From NCBI GenBank assembly GCA_905250885.1, contig CAJNOQ010001780.1, positions 1-28,614 on the forward strand: DNA of 28,614 nt. Reading direction: 5' to 3'. The notes beneath the pieces are model-generated. The model was not told the DNA's origin, did not search any database, and saw only the letters and a program-made list of their open reading frames with translations. A program made the translations under genes and the position numbers. The stretch is from Didymodactylos carnosus (Eukaryota > Rotifera > Eurotatoria > Philodinida > Philodinidae). Within the stretch, counting starts at the first letter, position 1; every line of letters begins with the position of its first letter. Shown piece after piece: positions 12,628 through 22,478 of the stretch.

Positions 12628-14293
12628 TATCCAATTCAGAATAGAATCGAGTTGGATGGAAAAACTTATGTTTCCATTTTGAAAAATGACAGAAAAAATC
12701 AATATGCTGTACTTTACGAGGATCGAATGATGTACAAAAAGAAAAGAATAATAAGAAACTGAACGAATAATATTATTCAAACGAGTCGTGTCTACGGTGA
12801 TTCTTCCTATTATGTGCGGACAATCAAAAGTTAACAAAACCTGGTCATCCTCTTCGTCCTATTATCGCTTCAACTGGTTCTTATGAACATGAACTTTCAA
12901 AATACTTAGTGGACATTTTAAAGAAAAATTGTTCTTCTCAGTCGTTTTCATGTGTAAAGAATACGTTTCAATTTGTAAAACGGGTAATTGGACTAGGGAA
13001 GAAAGAATTAAATGAAATAGCACTAGATATACTCTTTAAATTGTCTCAGTCACCTAATACTATATTTAATCGTGAATAAATGAAACAATTACTTAACCTA
13101 GTAGGGTGTAACGTACCATTTCGATTTATGGACGTTAATTATGTACAATGTGATGGTGTAGCCATGGGTTCACTACCTGGATCAATACTTGCTGATATTT
13201 TTATGTCAAAATGAGAATCAAAATTAAATAAATATTCAACTAATAAACCAATAGTATGGATTCGTTATGTTGACAATGTCTTCTGTATTTTCAAAAGTAC
13301 TCAAAACATCAATAAATTTCTTCAACGAATCAACAAATGGCATTCAAACATCATATTCGCATTTGAAATAGACACTAATGATAAATTAGCCTTTCTAGAT
13401 GTACTGATAATTAGAGATAAAACAAATAATAAATATCAAACAACTATGTATCGTAAATCGGCGAACACAAATCTTTATTTACTATGTGAGAGTAGTCAAT
13501 GTTGTAAATATAAAATTAGACTAATTCGATCTTTGGTAATTAGAATCCTTCTCATTTGTTCTACATCTGAATATTTGAAAATTGAAATGATGCAGTTAAC
13601 AGAAACGTTAAAATTAAATGGATATTCTGAACATTTGATAAGGAGAAGTATTAGAGAAGAGGAAGTGATGATGAATAAAATTAATCAGAGACAACAATAA
13701 TAACAAACAACAAATTTTCACAACGTTCGGCAAAAAGTCGATATTCTTTACTTTGTCGTACTATGAATATGAATCTGACATACTTGTCGAAAGGATTTTC
13801 AAAATTATTCAAAAAATTTTTCCCTATTCAACAAGTGAATATTGCAGGCAAGAAACATGTTATATTACAAAAGCATCTTTTTACCTTTACAAAAAGGATT
13901 CGATGAAAATAAAAGACATAATAAGTTAATATATCCTATTTCTTCTAAAGGCTAAGGACGCGAAATTAAATGAGCTCGGAAAAAAGAGATATTTGAGCTC
14001 AGTATGTTTAATTGTCTTTCAAAGGCAATTAAACATACTGAGCTCAAATATCTCTTTTTTCCGAGCTCATTTATTATTTTATCCATGAAATATTATGGAG
14101 CAACAAGTACAAAAAGAACAGTTAGAATGAATATTTTCTCTATGTACGGAAAATACTAAGTCGTCGAATGTAGCCCAATATGTTATAAAAACACAACATT
14201 TGTTTGACTTTGATAAAGTGGAGAGACTTTAGTTTTGAAGACGAACTGAAGACGGTGAAGTTTTAGAGAGAGTCTATTTACACATTCGAGTTA
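12628..14293 (+). mobile_element. Penelope-like retroelement remnant (RT plus GIY-YIG pieces)
   Basis: The plus strand encodes, in order, a thumb-less N-terminal RT piece from about 12628, a fragment RVYG near 12790, KPGHPLRPIIAS from 12834, the palm motif DGVAMGSLPG near 13150, WIRYVDNVF near 13260 (the catalytic YVDD has Asn in place of the second Asp), and FAFEIDTNDKLAFLDV with MYRKSANTNLYL. After a large hairpin, YYGATSTKRTVRMN at about 14092 resembles the GIY-YIG endonuclease core, followed by VAQYVIKTQH. Stops at 13077-13079 and 13212-13214, frameshifts near 12800 and after 13700, and the changed catalytic residue show it is dead. Order and motifs are those of Penelope-like elements. 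The endonuclease trace argues against the endonuclease-lacking telomeric Athena type. Confidence 0.82.
13967..14073. repeat. Perfect inverted repeat, 48-bp arms, 11-nt loop
   Basis: 13967-14014 and 14026-14073 are exact reverse complements. Within the loop, CTTT and AAAG can pair further. The arms contain GAGCTC twice. The hairpin lies between the RT and endonuclease traces of the dead retroelement, which carry many mutations, yet the arms have none relative to each other. Confidence 0.95.
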
Positions 14294-15027
14294 TGGAAAA
14301 TTTCTAAATGGCGTGAAATATAAATTGAAAGTGTTAGGCTAATATCATAATATGCATGTCCTTTATTAACGGTGATTTTTTAGATTGAAATTATGTTCAC
14401 AGAATAGGTATTCGCGAATATTTCCCGCTCCTATTTTGTTTTAGTCACATTTACAAATAATTCTGTTTTCTATAAATATATACAATAGTCAATTTTTCTT
14501 GCAATATGCTTTCCTGATAAAAGTTCGGAAACTATCAAAATAAATATTGTGGGTTTCGAATAAATCTGAAGTATGTATATTGTAGCAGTTTTATACTCTG
14601 TATAGACTTATTCGCAATAGGTGTTTACCTAAAATTATTTTTTTTAAATAACCACATATCTTTTTCAAATTAACGGGCGCATCACTGTTTTTTGAACAAC
14701 GTTTGAAAGAAACTTTTTTTAGCGATACACGTATTTTCGTTTTTTTTATGGAGAGGTAGCCCAAAGTGCCCTCCTAAAAGTAGGAGTGATTCATACGCTT
14801 TATCTATCATGGTTTTGGCGTAATATCGAATGCTCTGAGAAGTCTACGATTGTTATTCTCTAATTTCTCATAACCTACAAAGCTAATGGACCATATATTA
14901 TCAACCACGCTGAGCCGCGCAGTAATCTTTGTTCTTCAAAGTCCTCTTGGAAATGTATAGTAGAAGAGCTGTTTTCATAGAAATCCATCACTCCACCAAC
15001 ATCGATCTAAACTATCGACGATAATGT
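14294..15027. other. Intergenic, no gene seen
   Basis: No frame with recognisable content. A CTCCTAAAAGTAGGAG hairpin occurs near 14770. The rest is unremarkable AT-rich DNA up to the tRNA gene. Confidence 0.55.
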
Positions 15028-15101
15028 GCTCTTGTAGCGCAATCGGTTAGCGCGTTTGGCTGTTAACCAAAAGGTTGGTGGTTCAAGTCCACGCAGGGGC
15101 G
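15028..15101 (+). tRNA. tRNA-Asn (anticodon GTT)
   Basis: A 74-nt cloverleaf. The acceptor stem GCTCTTG pairs with CAGGGGC (two G-T pairs). The D arm is GCGCAATCGGTTAGCGC, the anticodon stem TTTGG/CCAAA carries GTT at 15062-15064, and the T loop is TTCAAGT. The internal A and B boxes are intact and the body is nearly the standard animal tRNA-Asn. The T stem has one mismatch (G49 opposite G65), which may weaken but does not preclude function. No intron and no encoded CCA. Confidence 0.93.
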
Positions 15102-15103
15102 GC

Positions 15104-15110
15104 TTTTTTT
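15104..15110 (+). terminator. RNA polymerase III terminator of tRNA-Asn
   Basis: A run of seven T begins two bases after the tRNA discriminator base, the usual Pol III stop signal. Confidence 0.85.
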
Positions 15111-15210
15111 AATATAGTCTGCTGAATAACTAAAGTTTTTTCTTGAGTAACGCATTTTTTGACTAAAAGTTTTTTCAAAGTAACTGCATGTTTTAAGCTA
15201 ATTCAATTAG

Positions 15211-15856
15211 CTGACGAAACATCAGTCTAAGACTGATGTTTTTTCATTATATTTTATTTTAAAACAAGATTCATCAGTAATATGAAGAAAACGGTTTTCA
15301 CAGCAGTTACATTTATTCATTAATTTCCACTACTCTCAATAGTGGTTACTTAATATTAAACACGTTAATAATTATAAATGTATCGCAAACAGATTAGTTA
15401 AAGTATCTAAAAATCACTTACTCAGATGCATAAAAAGCAGTTTCTCAACTTAAATTTCCTAAGACAGATGGATAAGATTTTATTTTACTCAAGAGCAGAA
15501 TATCACAAAAAAGAACAAAAAACTTGTGACATCCGTGGATACTCTGTGATAACCTAAAACTAAAAATTAACAAAATAACATTATTAAAAGCCAGTGTAAC
15601 CTCTCAGTATATTTTTAAATGTGGCTAAAGAAGTTTGACAGACTAAACCAGAAGGTAGTTCATTCCAATCTTTTGATGTTCACGGAAGAAAAGAGCTAGA
15701 TAAAGATTCTGACATTAAACAAGGAATAAACACGCGACTATCATGACCTAATCGAGAACTTTGACGCATTGTTAACTGTGAAATCAGATCAGAAGAGGAG
15801 AGAGGACTTTTATGATGACTTAAAATATTTCTGAGTAAGTCAAAATTTTTTGAGTA
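15211..15856 (-). mobile_element. 5'-truncated LINE fragment with 3' tail
   Basis: On the minus strand, 15855-15584 encodes about 90 residues typical of the extreme C-terminus of a non-LTR retrotransposon reverse transcriptase: SRLGHDSRVFIPC, then SSFLP, a TGA stop where an Arg is normal, then WNELPSGL and ATFKNILRGYTGF before the stop at 15586-15584. The remaining 3' sequence runs towards the tRNA gene and ends near a hairpin (15218-15240). Missing RT core and the in-frame stop show an inactive 5'-truncated copy. The clade cannot be told from this much. Confidence 0.65.
15218..15240. repeat. 10-bp perfect hairpin, 3-nt loop, followed by T-run
   Basis: AACATCAGTC pairs exactly with GACTGATGTT around TAA, then more T follows on the plus strand. 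On the minus strand it lies near the 3' end of the LINE fragment, where such hairpins can be RT recognition structures. Confidence 0.7.
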
Positions 15857-16040
15857 ACTTTATCCAAACGTGGGGATGGATTTCCACTCACTACCGCCCC
15901 CTAAGCGATAACGCTGAAACTAGCAAACATCTCGAAGAAGAACAGCAACTGGAACCTAAATTATCAAGATATGATTAGCAGCTGATCTGTTATGTCCTAT
16001 ATCATCTTTGCACTACAAGTGCCATATTAGTTTTAAACTA

Positions 16041-16902
16041 AAGGGATGGACACAATAGAGGACCCCCCTACGATAGAAGACCCCCTGCTACAAGATCCCT
16101 CTTGAACTCATAACGCAAAAACCACGTTAGAAGACCCCCTTCTTTTATCGATTTTTTGACCTAAAATATGTTGATTTTGAGGTTCAATCAAACACTAATC
16201 TTTGCGTTCGTCTTTTCCCTCAGCTGTTCCCAGGTCGAATTCACCCGATCAGATCCTGGCGGGTCCTTTTAATTCCGGTGATTTCCAAAGATCGGACGTC
16301 CGACTGGATCCGGAGATCGGAATCTGCTCAATTCCTTCGCGTTCCGATATTTTTTTCTTAACAATGTGAGTCATCGCTCACACTGTTCAACGGACGTGTT
16401 ATACACGTCCTAGCTAGCGGGCCCCCCCACTCTCTCGAATGAACAGAGAGAAGAACCACTAGAAAATGAAAGAAAAAATTGAAGACTATTTTTAACCTTA
16501 AAATTGGTCACATTCTGCCAAATCCAGCGAAATCCGGTTCATCGGCCGGAAGATGTCGGACCCGGTCGGATCTTTTCCAACATCTTCCGGCACAGATTCC
16601 GAGCAATGGATTTCCGGCATGATCCGGTATGGTTGCTGCCGGATTTCACCAAATTCCGGCATGTTCCGACGTTAGATCTGGCAGGATCCTGACGCCGGAA
16701 TGGACGACCTGGGTTAGAGTGAATATACAGCTGCTAGACAAAAAGAAGTGTGCGTACACAGCTTTGTACACAGTGCGAACTCTCGATCAGGCGATTTCAG
16801 CTTAAAATCGGCTTTTTTTATGGACGCTTTAGAAGATCCCTTCAAAGTTATGAGCGCTAGGACGCGATATAAGACTCGGGTCCTCTATTGTGTCCATCCC
16901 TT
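16041..16902. mobile_element. 862-bp non-autonomous transposon with TA duplication
   Basis: AAGGGATGGACACAATAGAG at 16041 continues into GGACC and is mirrored by the reverse complement ending at 16902; about 25 bp are exact. TA flanks both ends (16039-16040, 16903-16904), as for Tc1/mariner-type insertions. The interior has GACCCCC motifs on the left (16060-16140) and, from about 16260 to 16700, a dense series of TCCGG/CCGGA motifs that is much richer in G and C than its surroundings. No transposase. Frames within it, such as 16504-16692, arise from the motif series. Confidence 0.78.
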
Positions 16903-16920
16903 TACTGCTCTACCTGAGGA

Positions 16921-17001
16921 AAGTATATCCCAAATCGGGATATACTTCCTTCTTGCAACCATACCGATCGGGATATATTTTTATATCCCAATTGGGATAT
17001 A
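16921..17001. repeat. Cluster of TATATCCC/GGGATATA palindromes
   Basis: AAGTATATCCC and GGGATATACTT form a hairpin at 16921-16947. GATCGGGATATAT follows, and a perfect 20-bp palindrome TATATCCCAATTGGGATATA lies at 16982-17001. It directly follows the right end of the 862-bp transposon. Confidence 0.8.
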
Positions 17002-17607
17002 TAGTTCGGTCGAGATATGCTTCCACACTGTCTGTTGGCAGACTATTAAAAGATAAAAAATTTAAACCTTGGTTAATGCAAAGAGATTGATTAAAAATTA
17101 TGTTTGAGTTTTTTGTCTTGAATCAATGAAAAGAAAAGCATTATGAAACGAAGGAAAGAAAAACACGAAGCTATAGACTTAAGCACAATGGAACACTAAT
17201 TCGTTCCTCAGTTTGTCTCTAGTGACTAATTTTTCTCTACAATCATTTCAAAGATTTAAAATATCTTGACATAATAAACATCCTTGGTTAGTTCAAAAAA
17301 CGAAGAAAATCCTTAAAACCAAGTTTATTTTCTTCGGTTTAGAGAAGGTACGATTAACTGCCCAGTATTTTCAGAAGATGTACACACATCGAACGTATGT
17401 ATACATTTATATCTATTAATTATCTATCATTTCAGTTTTAGCTTATGATTGATAAAGGATTTGGAAGAGATTTAGAACAGTTGCAAGTAATATGTATCGA
17501 AAAACGTAATAATTGTACATAAATAAATAATTGCTCTCTTTCGTTCCTTTTCATTAGCTAGTGAGGGTTATTGTCCCGCTGGTAGGGGGCTACTCTCTAA
17601 AAAAAGG
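17002..17607. other. Intergenic, no gene seen
   Basis: AT-rich. A short GAAGAAAAT/ATTTTCTTC inverted pair occurs at about 17305-17337. No coding signal. Confidence 0.55.
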
Positions 17608-18646
17608 GTACAGACTAGGGATGTTACGAATCCGAACCTACGTTCGAAGTTCGGCTTCGAACAGTTCGAGTTCGCAAAGTTCGCGTTCGGGTTCGGAAGT
17701 ACGAGTTCGACTTTAAATTAACGTTAACGCAGATTTACCAGCAAGCTATACACGGCTCGTAGAACATGCCTGGAGCTTTTTTGATGCTGCAAGTCTTGAG
17801 TCTATATGATCATAATATTTAATCTTTTAAGATATTCTACATATTTAATCTATCACATATAACAGTCTTATGTCAAACATTTATTTCTTCCTTATCGGGC
17901 AGATGTCCAGTTTAAACATGGTCGGGACCGTCCCCCGACGGGACTGGAATCGGGACCCAAAACGTTTTTTACCAGGACCGGAACTATAACTTTTTTTCCG
18001 GGACTGAACCGGGACCAACACTAGAACTAAGATGTGTTTCGACAGTTCCATAAAATCAGCTAAAACTTGACCTGTTCTCTATGCTAGAATAGAAACGTTG
18101 TGAAAAATCGTCAGGAAGTCTTACAATTCTTTCCTAGACATTGAACTTCACATCTACGTCATGCAAACTTTATTAATAAAGAATTTTCTTCGGCACCATA
18201 AAAACTTTCCGGGACTAAAAAACCTTGGTCCTGCTCATGTCTAGTCCAGTTTGAGAATTTTTTCTTCATCCTTTTAAACACAAATGTACTGTCTTTTTTA
18301 ACGATTGTGACTCATCTTTTGTGTACACGTATTGTTAATACATACTATCAGAACAAAAGAAATCTATGTTATTCACGCTTTTGTTTGTAGCAAAAACTGT
18401 TTTTCGAGTAAAAGTGCAAAAGTGAAATGAAAACATTAATATGTGCAAAACTCGTGTTTAGGAGAGTATATAATACTTGACTGATTATCTACTTTGCTTC
18501 GTTAAATATTTGATATCCAACTCGAACTCGACGGTTCGAACATGTTCAAAGTCGAACTCGAACCCGAATCCAAACTTTTTAAAGGCGAACTCGAACCCGA
18601 ACTTCGAACGTTGAACGCTCGGGTTCGTAACATCCCTAGTACAGAA
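17608..18646. mobile_element. hAT-like non-autonomous element (1023 bp) with 8-bp TSD
   Basis: The element spans 17616-18638. Its ends are TAGGGATGTTACGAA and the reverse complement. Flanks GTACAGAC (17608-17615) and GTACAGAA (18639-18646) agree at seven of eight bases, the hAT signature. Both subterminal zones (17630-17710, 18525-18625) consist of overlapping GTTCG/CGAAC motifs in opposite orientation, likely transposase-binding repeats. No transposase frame is present; the minus frame at 18485-18679 is a by-product of the motif array. A second hAT-like element is nested at 17913-18243. Confidence 0.85.
17905..18251. mobile_element. Nested hAT-like MITE (331 bp) with exact 8-bp TSD
   Basis: The element covers 17913-18243, bounded by GTCCAGTT on both sides (17905-17912, 18244-18251). 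Its ends TAAACATGGTCGGGACC and the reverse complement TAGACATGAGCAGGACC agree at 13 of 17 bases. Inside are repeats of CGGGAC(C/T), concentrated at the left. It inserted into the larger hAT-like element and so is younger. Confidence 0.82.
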
Positions 18647-18667
18647 AGAACCCTTAAGGGTTCTTTC
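18644..18667. repeat. Perfect 24-bp palindrome
   Basis: GAAAGAACCCTT followed directly by its reverse complement, with no loop, overlapping the right target duplication of the hAT-like element. Confidence 0.9.
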
Positions 18668-20012
18668 CTTGGATCTCACACCAATCCCTCAAAAAGATTT
18701 TGTCAAAAAAAGGTGTAGTATGGTACCCTTTATTCTTTTTCGAAAAAAGGGTTCGGGCTTAAATTTTTTGAAGAAAGACTCCGAAAAAGATAGCACGTAA
18801 TACGTTTGTGTTAAATATATTAAAAATCTCCACTACTTCGAAAATATTATTTTTCGCGAGCACATATGCTACACACGTAGTGTCGAAGCACAAAGCATCC
18901 GAACAACTTTAAATAAATATAAATACTCAATATTTAAAAAATATTCAAAAGATGTGGACATTGTTTGGGTACTCTTGCAGGACGTGGTACGCCAAACGTC
19001 TTACCGTACGAAAACACACTCTACAAGTTAGATCTCTCAGTTAACGACAGTGCCACTATCGTTACTGGCTCTGACCTTGAAGGTCAGAGCCAGTAAAAAC
19101 TATTCCTAAAACTATTAAGCAACTTCACTGTTATCCACGTAGTAGATAAAACTTTGCTGGTTGAAAAAGTAAAATTAAATGATTTAAAATACTTTTGCTA
19201 TAGAAAATAGAAAACTTTCAAGAAGCAGAGAGCAACGCGCTCTACTTACGCTACTGATTTTCATCGATATTTGCAGAGTAGACGCTTCACTTTGAAATAA
19301 AATGTAACTTAACTCTATGTTACGCAAGTTTCAGATTAAGCCGTCTAGATCGCTCAAAGTAAGTCTAAACTTCATACCAATCAATGAACCTAAGAAAAAT
19401 GTACCTCTCAAAGATTTCCTTTGAATTGATCTTTTCCATCGATTCGAGTTATTACGTCGACTTTTTTGGTCATATTACCATTTTCCGTTAATTTCAGATA
19501 TAGTTTATTTTTTTTCATCACAAAGATTTGATATTTGTGGGAGTGATGGAAACTCTTTTTGCGCGTTTTTCGCCTCATGCCGCAACTTGACTTCTCTGTT
19601 GAGCTATATAATAAATTACTTGCGATGGATATTGGAAAAAGCCAGTTTTTTTTATGCTAAATTTGCATGTTTGCCTTATTAATGGTAAAGAATTATTTAA
19701 CTTTTTTATGTAAAAGACTCCTTTTGTGTATGCGCTCTCCTGTTTTCGAGCATGCCATGTTAGCTATTTCTTCTTTTCTGTGACTTTTTCTCTTATCTTC
19801 GTTTTCTCTGTTTACACTTCCATAAAAATATCTCCAAAAGTGTATATTATTCAAAGTGTTACTCATGACGTCATGTTGGGTTTCTTCCAAGTTCAAAAAT
19901 AACATATTGTGTAGGAAAAATAAGTGACAATCGTGAAATCAGTATTAACTCAATTGAATCAGCAACTTCAACTTCGAAATAACACTCAATCCAACCGAAT
20001 AAAACTCATACA
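18668..20012. other. Upstream region of the ADP-ribosyltransferase gene, no gene seen
   Basis: AT-rich, without a supportable coding region. A perfect palindrome is at 19064-19094. A TATATAA near 19604 lies about 400 bp upstream of the next start codon and cannot be tied to it. The minus frame 19693-19905 has no recognisable content. Confidence 0.5.
19064..19094. repeat. Perfect 31-bp palindrome (15-bp arms)
   Basis: ACTGGCTCTGACCTT and its exact reverse complement flank a single G. Confidence 0.9.
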
Positions 20013-20864
20013 ATGAGTTTAAAATACTGTGATATCGAATCGATTAATTATTCTCCCGTAGCTGACAGCTATAAATACTCACCATTGGTTAGTTTAGAAA
20101 CAGCCATAACACCAGTTACAGAATTCATTGATAACGGTTCCAATAATGTTCGCATCGCAAATCAACGTTGTAAAATATCATCGGTAATGACCAAAGACGA
20201 GTCGGCAGCAATATACCTTTATACTATGGAAACAAACAACACTCGTAGTATTTATCGTGTTTTGAATCAAGCACTTCGCTCACGTGTCAGTGCTTCAATA
20301 TTACCGTGGTATCTGTATTTGAAACTACTCACGACAGCCCTGAACAAACTACCGTCGGTGAAGACATCAGTTTGGCGTGGAGTACCAGGTAACATTAGCA
20401 AAGATTATCGAAAATATACTAAATTAACATGGTGGTGTGTTACATCTTGCTCAGCATCGGTTAATGTTATTGAAAACTTTTTACAAGGTCATACACATAG
20501 TACACTATTTATGATTGAATGCAGCAGGGGCAAGGCTGTTTCAGCGTATTCGTCTTTCTCATCGGAGGATGAGATTATTCTTCTACCAGGTACCAGTCTA
20601 ACTGTTGTGGCTGAACCGTTAACTCATGCTGGAATACATATCGTTCATTTGCGGGAAATCGAGCAGGCAAGATACGCCAAAAGTGCATCATTTAATCCCC
20701 TGCCATCTTTCACAAAACAGGCTACTTTCTACGGCAGTGGTGGAAATAATCAATCACAAATTGATCTAAAGTTTACTGACTGTTCTCTAGCAAAGTCGAA
20801 TACAACGTTAATTAAATCTAGCTCTACTGTTGTCAATACAGTAAAACCGAAAAAAAGTAAATAA
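20013..20864 (+). CDS. NAD:arginine ADP-ribosyltransferase-like protein, 283 aa
   Basis: A single-exon gene of 283 codons. It has the R-S-E signature of arginine-specific mono-ADP-ribosyltransferases: Arg122 in SVWRGV, the serine strand in WWCVTSCSAS (Ser145/147), and the ExE pair Glu185-Asp-Glu187 in SSEDEIILLPG, Glu187 being the expected catalytic residue. Such enzymes transfer ADP-ribose from NAD to protein arginines. The N-terminus lacks a signal peptide and there is no clear GPI tail, so an intracellular protein is likely. Residues about 225-283 are Ser/Lys-rich and probably disordered, ending in a basic KPKKSK. No intron, unlike the core genes. Bdelloids carry many such genes. The substrate is unknown. 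Confidence 0.85.
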   Translation: MSLKYCDIESINYSPVADSYKYSPLVSLETAITPVTEFIDNGSNNVRIANQRCKISSVMTKDESAAIYLYTMETNNTRSIYRVLNQALRSRVSASILPWYLYLKLLTTALNKLPSVKTSVWRGVPGNISKDYRKYTKLTWWCVTSCSASVNVIENFLQGHTHSTLFMIECSRGKAVSAYSSFSSEDEIILLPGTSLTVVAEPLTHAGIHIVHLREIEQARYAKSASFNPLPSFTKQATFYGSGGNNQSQIDLKFTDCSLAKSNTTLIKSSSTVVNTVKPKKSK

Positions 20865-21521
20865 CGAAGTCTAATTACTTTCTTGACTAATTATGACTTT
20901 CAGGTCGTATAAAAAGCTATCCGCTAGTTCACATGGAAGAATTACAACTAAGCTACGGTTTTTAATATTAGGGAACATTTAACCAATCTCCAAAGCGCTT
21001 TCAGGTTACGCCCGATTTCAGAGTGATCTCGGAGAAAAATGAAGGACGCACATCGTATACGTTACACGAGGATCTTCGTGAGGTCTGCAGGAAAGCTTGG
21101 TGGTTTCATCTGATATATGAGTATGATTTGAAATGAGATTGTGCCTTTTAGGGCCTTTTAACTTTTGCTATCAAAATTGCGTTTCCGAAAAAGAAAGTAA
21201 TAGTCAGCAAAACATGTGTTTTCGTCAAGAAAGCTATTCATTGAAAGAAAAAGTTCACAAAGGTTCATTCGTTCAGATGTCTTTATGAAAGCAGAAAAAT
21301 GGTGCTGCAAATCAACCGTGGAAAGAATGGAAGTGGTAAGAGAAGTTGGCTGGCAAAAGGGAGCGCAGAAGAGCCGAAATAAGCGATTTCTGCTTTCAAT
21401 ATGTTAGCGGGAACAGTTCTCACTTCCAGTTTCTCGATTTAAACTAATATTTTAATAAGGTAAAATAAAGTTAACAAACAAGTAGCCTCTTATAGATATG
21501 TCGTACATACCTATAAAATAC
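20865..21521. other. Intergenic, no gene seen
   Basis: 3' flank of the ADP-ribosyltransferase gene. The short frame at 21216-21407 has no supporting features. Confidence 0.55.
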
Positions 21522-22478
21522 TACAGGGTGTCCCAAAAGTCCGGCGAGAAAAAAATTTTTAACAACTCCGCCATTTCTTAGCCAAACTTCAAGGTTGTGT
21601 TTTTGTTTGATAGAGAAACGTTCCAAGTTTTCTTTCGTACGATCGGAAACTCTTGTTAATATTTGAAAAGATGTTTGGGTTTATTATAGTGAAATTCAGA
21701 TATTTTGGGACTCGTTTTTAATAAATTATGTGCTGCAAAACTTTTTGAAAAGAACATAAATAATTATTAGTCTTATAAACTGGAATAGTTTGAAAGCCTG
21801 TACAAGGTTGTATCAGGCTATTGCAGAAGTCGCAATCCCTAGATCATCCCAGGTCGAACGATACGGTCCATATACGGACGGTCTACTGGACGCAGGGATA
21901 CGGACCGTAACATCATTAAAATAGGGCCGTGTATACGGCCGTATTTTCACAATATACGGCCCGTAAACGGTACCGTTTCTGGGCACAGTAATACGAGGTC
22001 GTATACTGTGAATTTACGGCTGTATACGGCCCTATTTTAATGATGTTACGGTCCGTATTCCTGCGACCAGTAGACGGTCCGTAACGGATATCCGTTTTGG
22101 TCGACCTCGGATGCTAATATGGAGAAATTAACTTCTTGTGGCAAAACTTTAAGCTGGACAAAACATTTGAATATGTGGGATTGTAGAGCAACCTGAGTTC
22201 TACAAAATGAGACGTAATGCGACTCTGACAAAGATTTCATTTAATTATGACAAACTCAACAATCTTTACGCACTATTACAAGTACTTAAACAGAAAACAT
22301 ATGTTGGAAGTTTTATTATTTTTCCGTACTGATCCTTTTTTACACAAAAATTTCCAATCATATGAAATAAAACTTGGAACGTTTCTCTATCAAACAAAAA
22401 GACGACCTTGAAGTTTGATTAAGAAATGGCGGAGTTATTAAGATTTTTTTTCCCGCCGGACTTTTGGGACATCCTGTA
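21522..22478. mobile_element. Tc1/mariner-like non-autonomous element (953 bp)
   Basis: The element spans 21524-22476, between TA dinucleotides at 21522-21523 and 22477-22478. Its ends CAGGGTGTCCCAAAAGTCCG and the reverse complement differ at one base. The inverted similarity continues for about 150 bp per arm, including GATAGAGAAACGTTCCAAG. No transposase frame. A separate, GC-richer palindromic segment occupies 21850-22116. Confidence 0.85.
21850..22116. mobile_element. Nested palindromic element with TACGG motif array
   Basis: Left part 21850-21985 and right part 21990-22116 are imperfect reverse complements sharing blocks such as ACGGACCGTAACATCATTAA and AAAATAGGGCCGT. TACGG or CCGTA occurs more than fifteen times. 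Outer ends AGGTCGAACGATACGG and AGGTCGACCAAAACGG (on the reverse strand) look like terminal repeats. No convincing target duplication was seen. It may be an insertion into the larger element or the core of it. Confidence 0.65.

Noticed and set aside
15211-15240. Hammerhead ribozyme (CTGACGAAAC next to a hairpin)
   Set aside because: The core order CUGANGA, stem II, GAAA cannot be satisfied; there is no stem II between the two boxes.
16504-16692. 62-codon frame with Arg/Pro/Phe-rich product
   Set aside because: Produced by the TCCGG motif series inside a transposon.
18485-18679. Minus-strand frame rich in Phe/Glu
   Set aside because: Direct translation of the GTTCG/CGAAC array at the hAT-like end.
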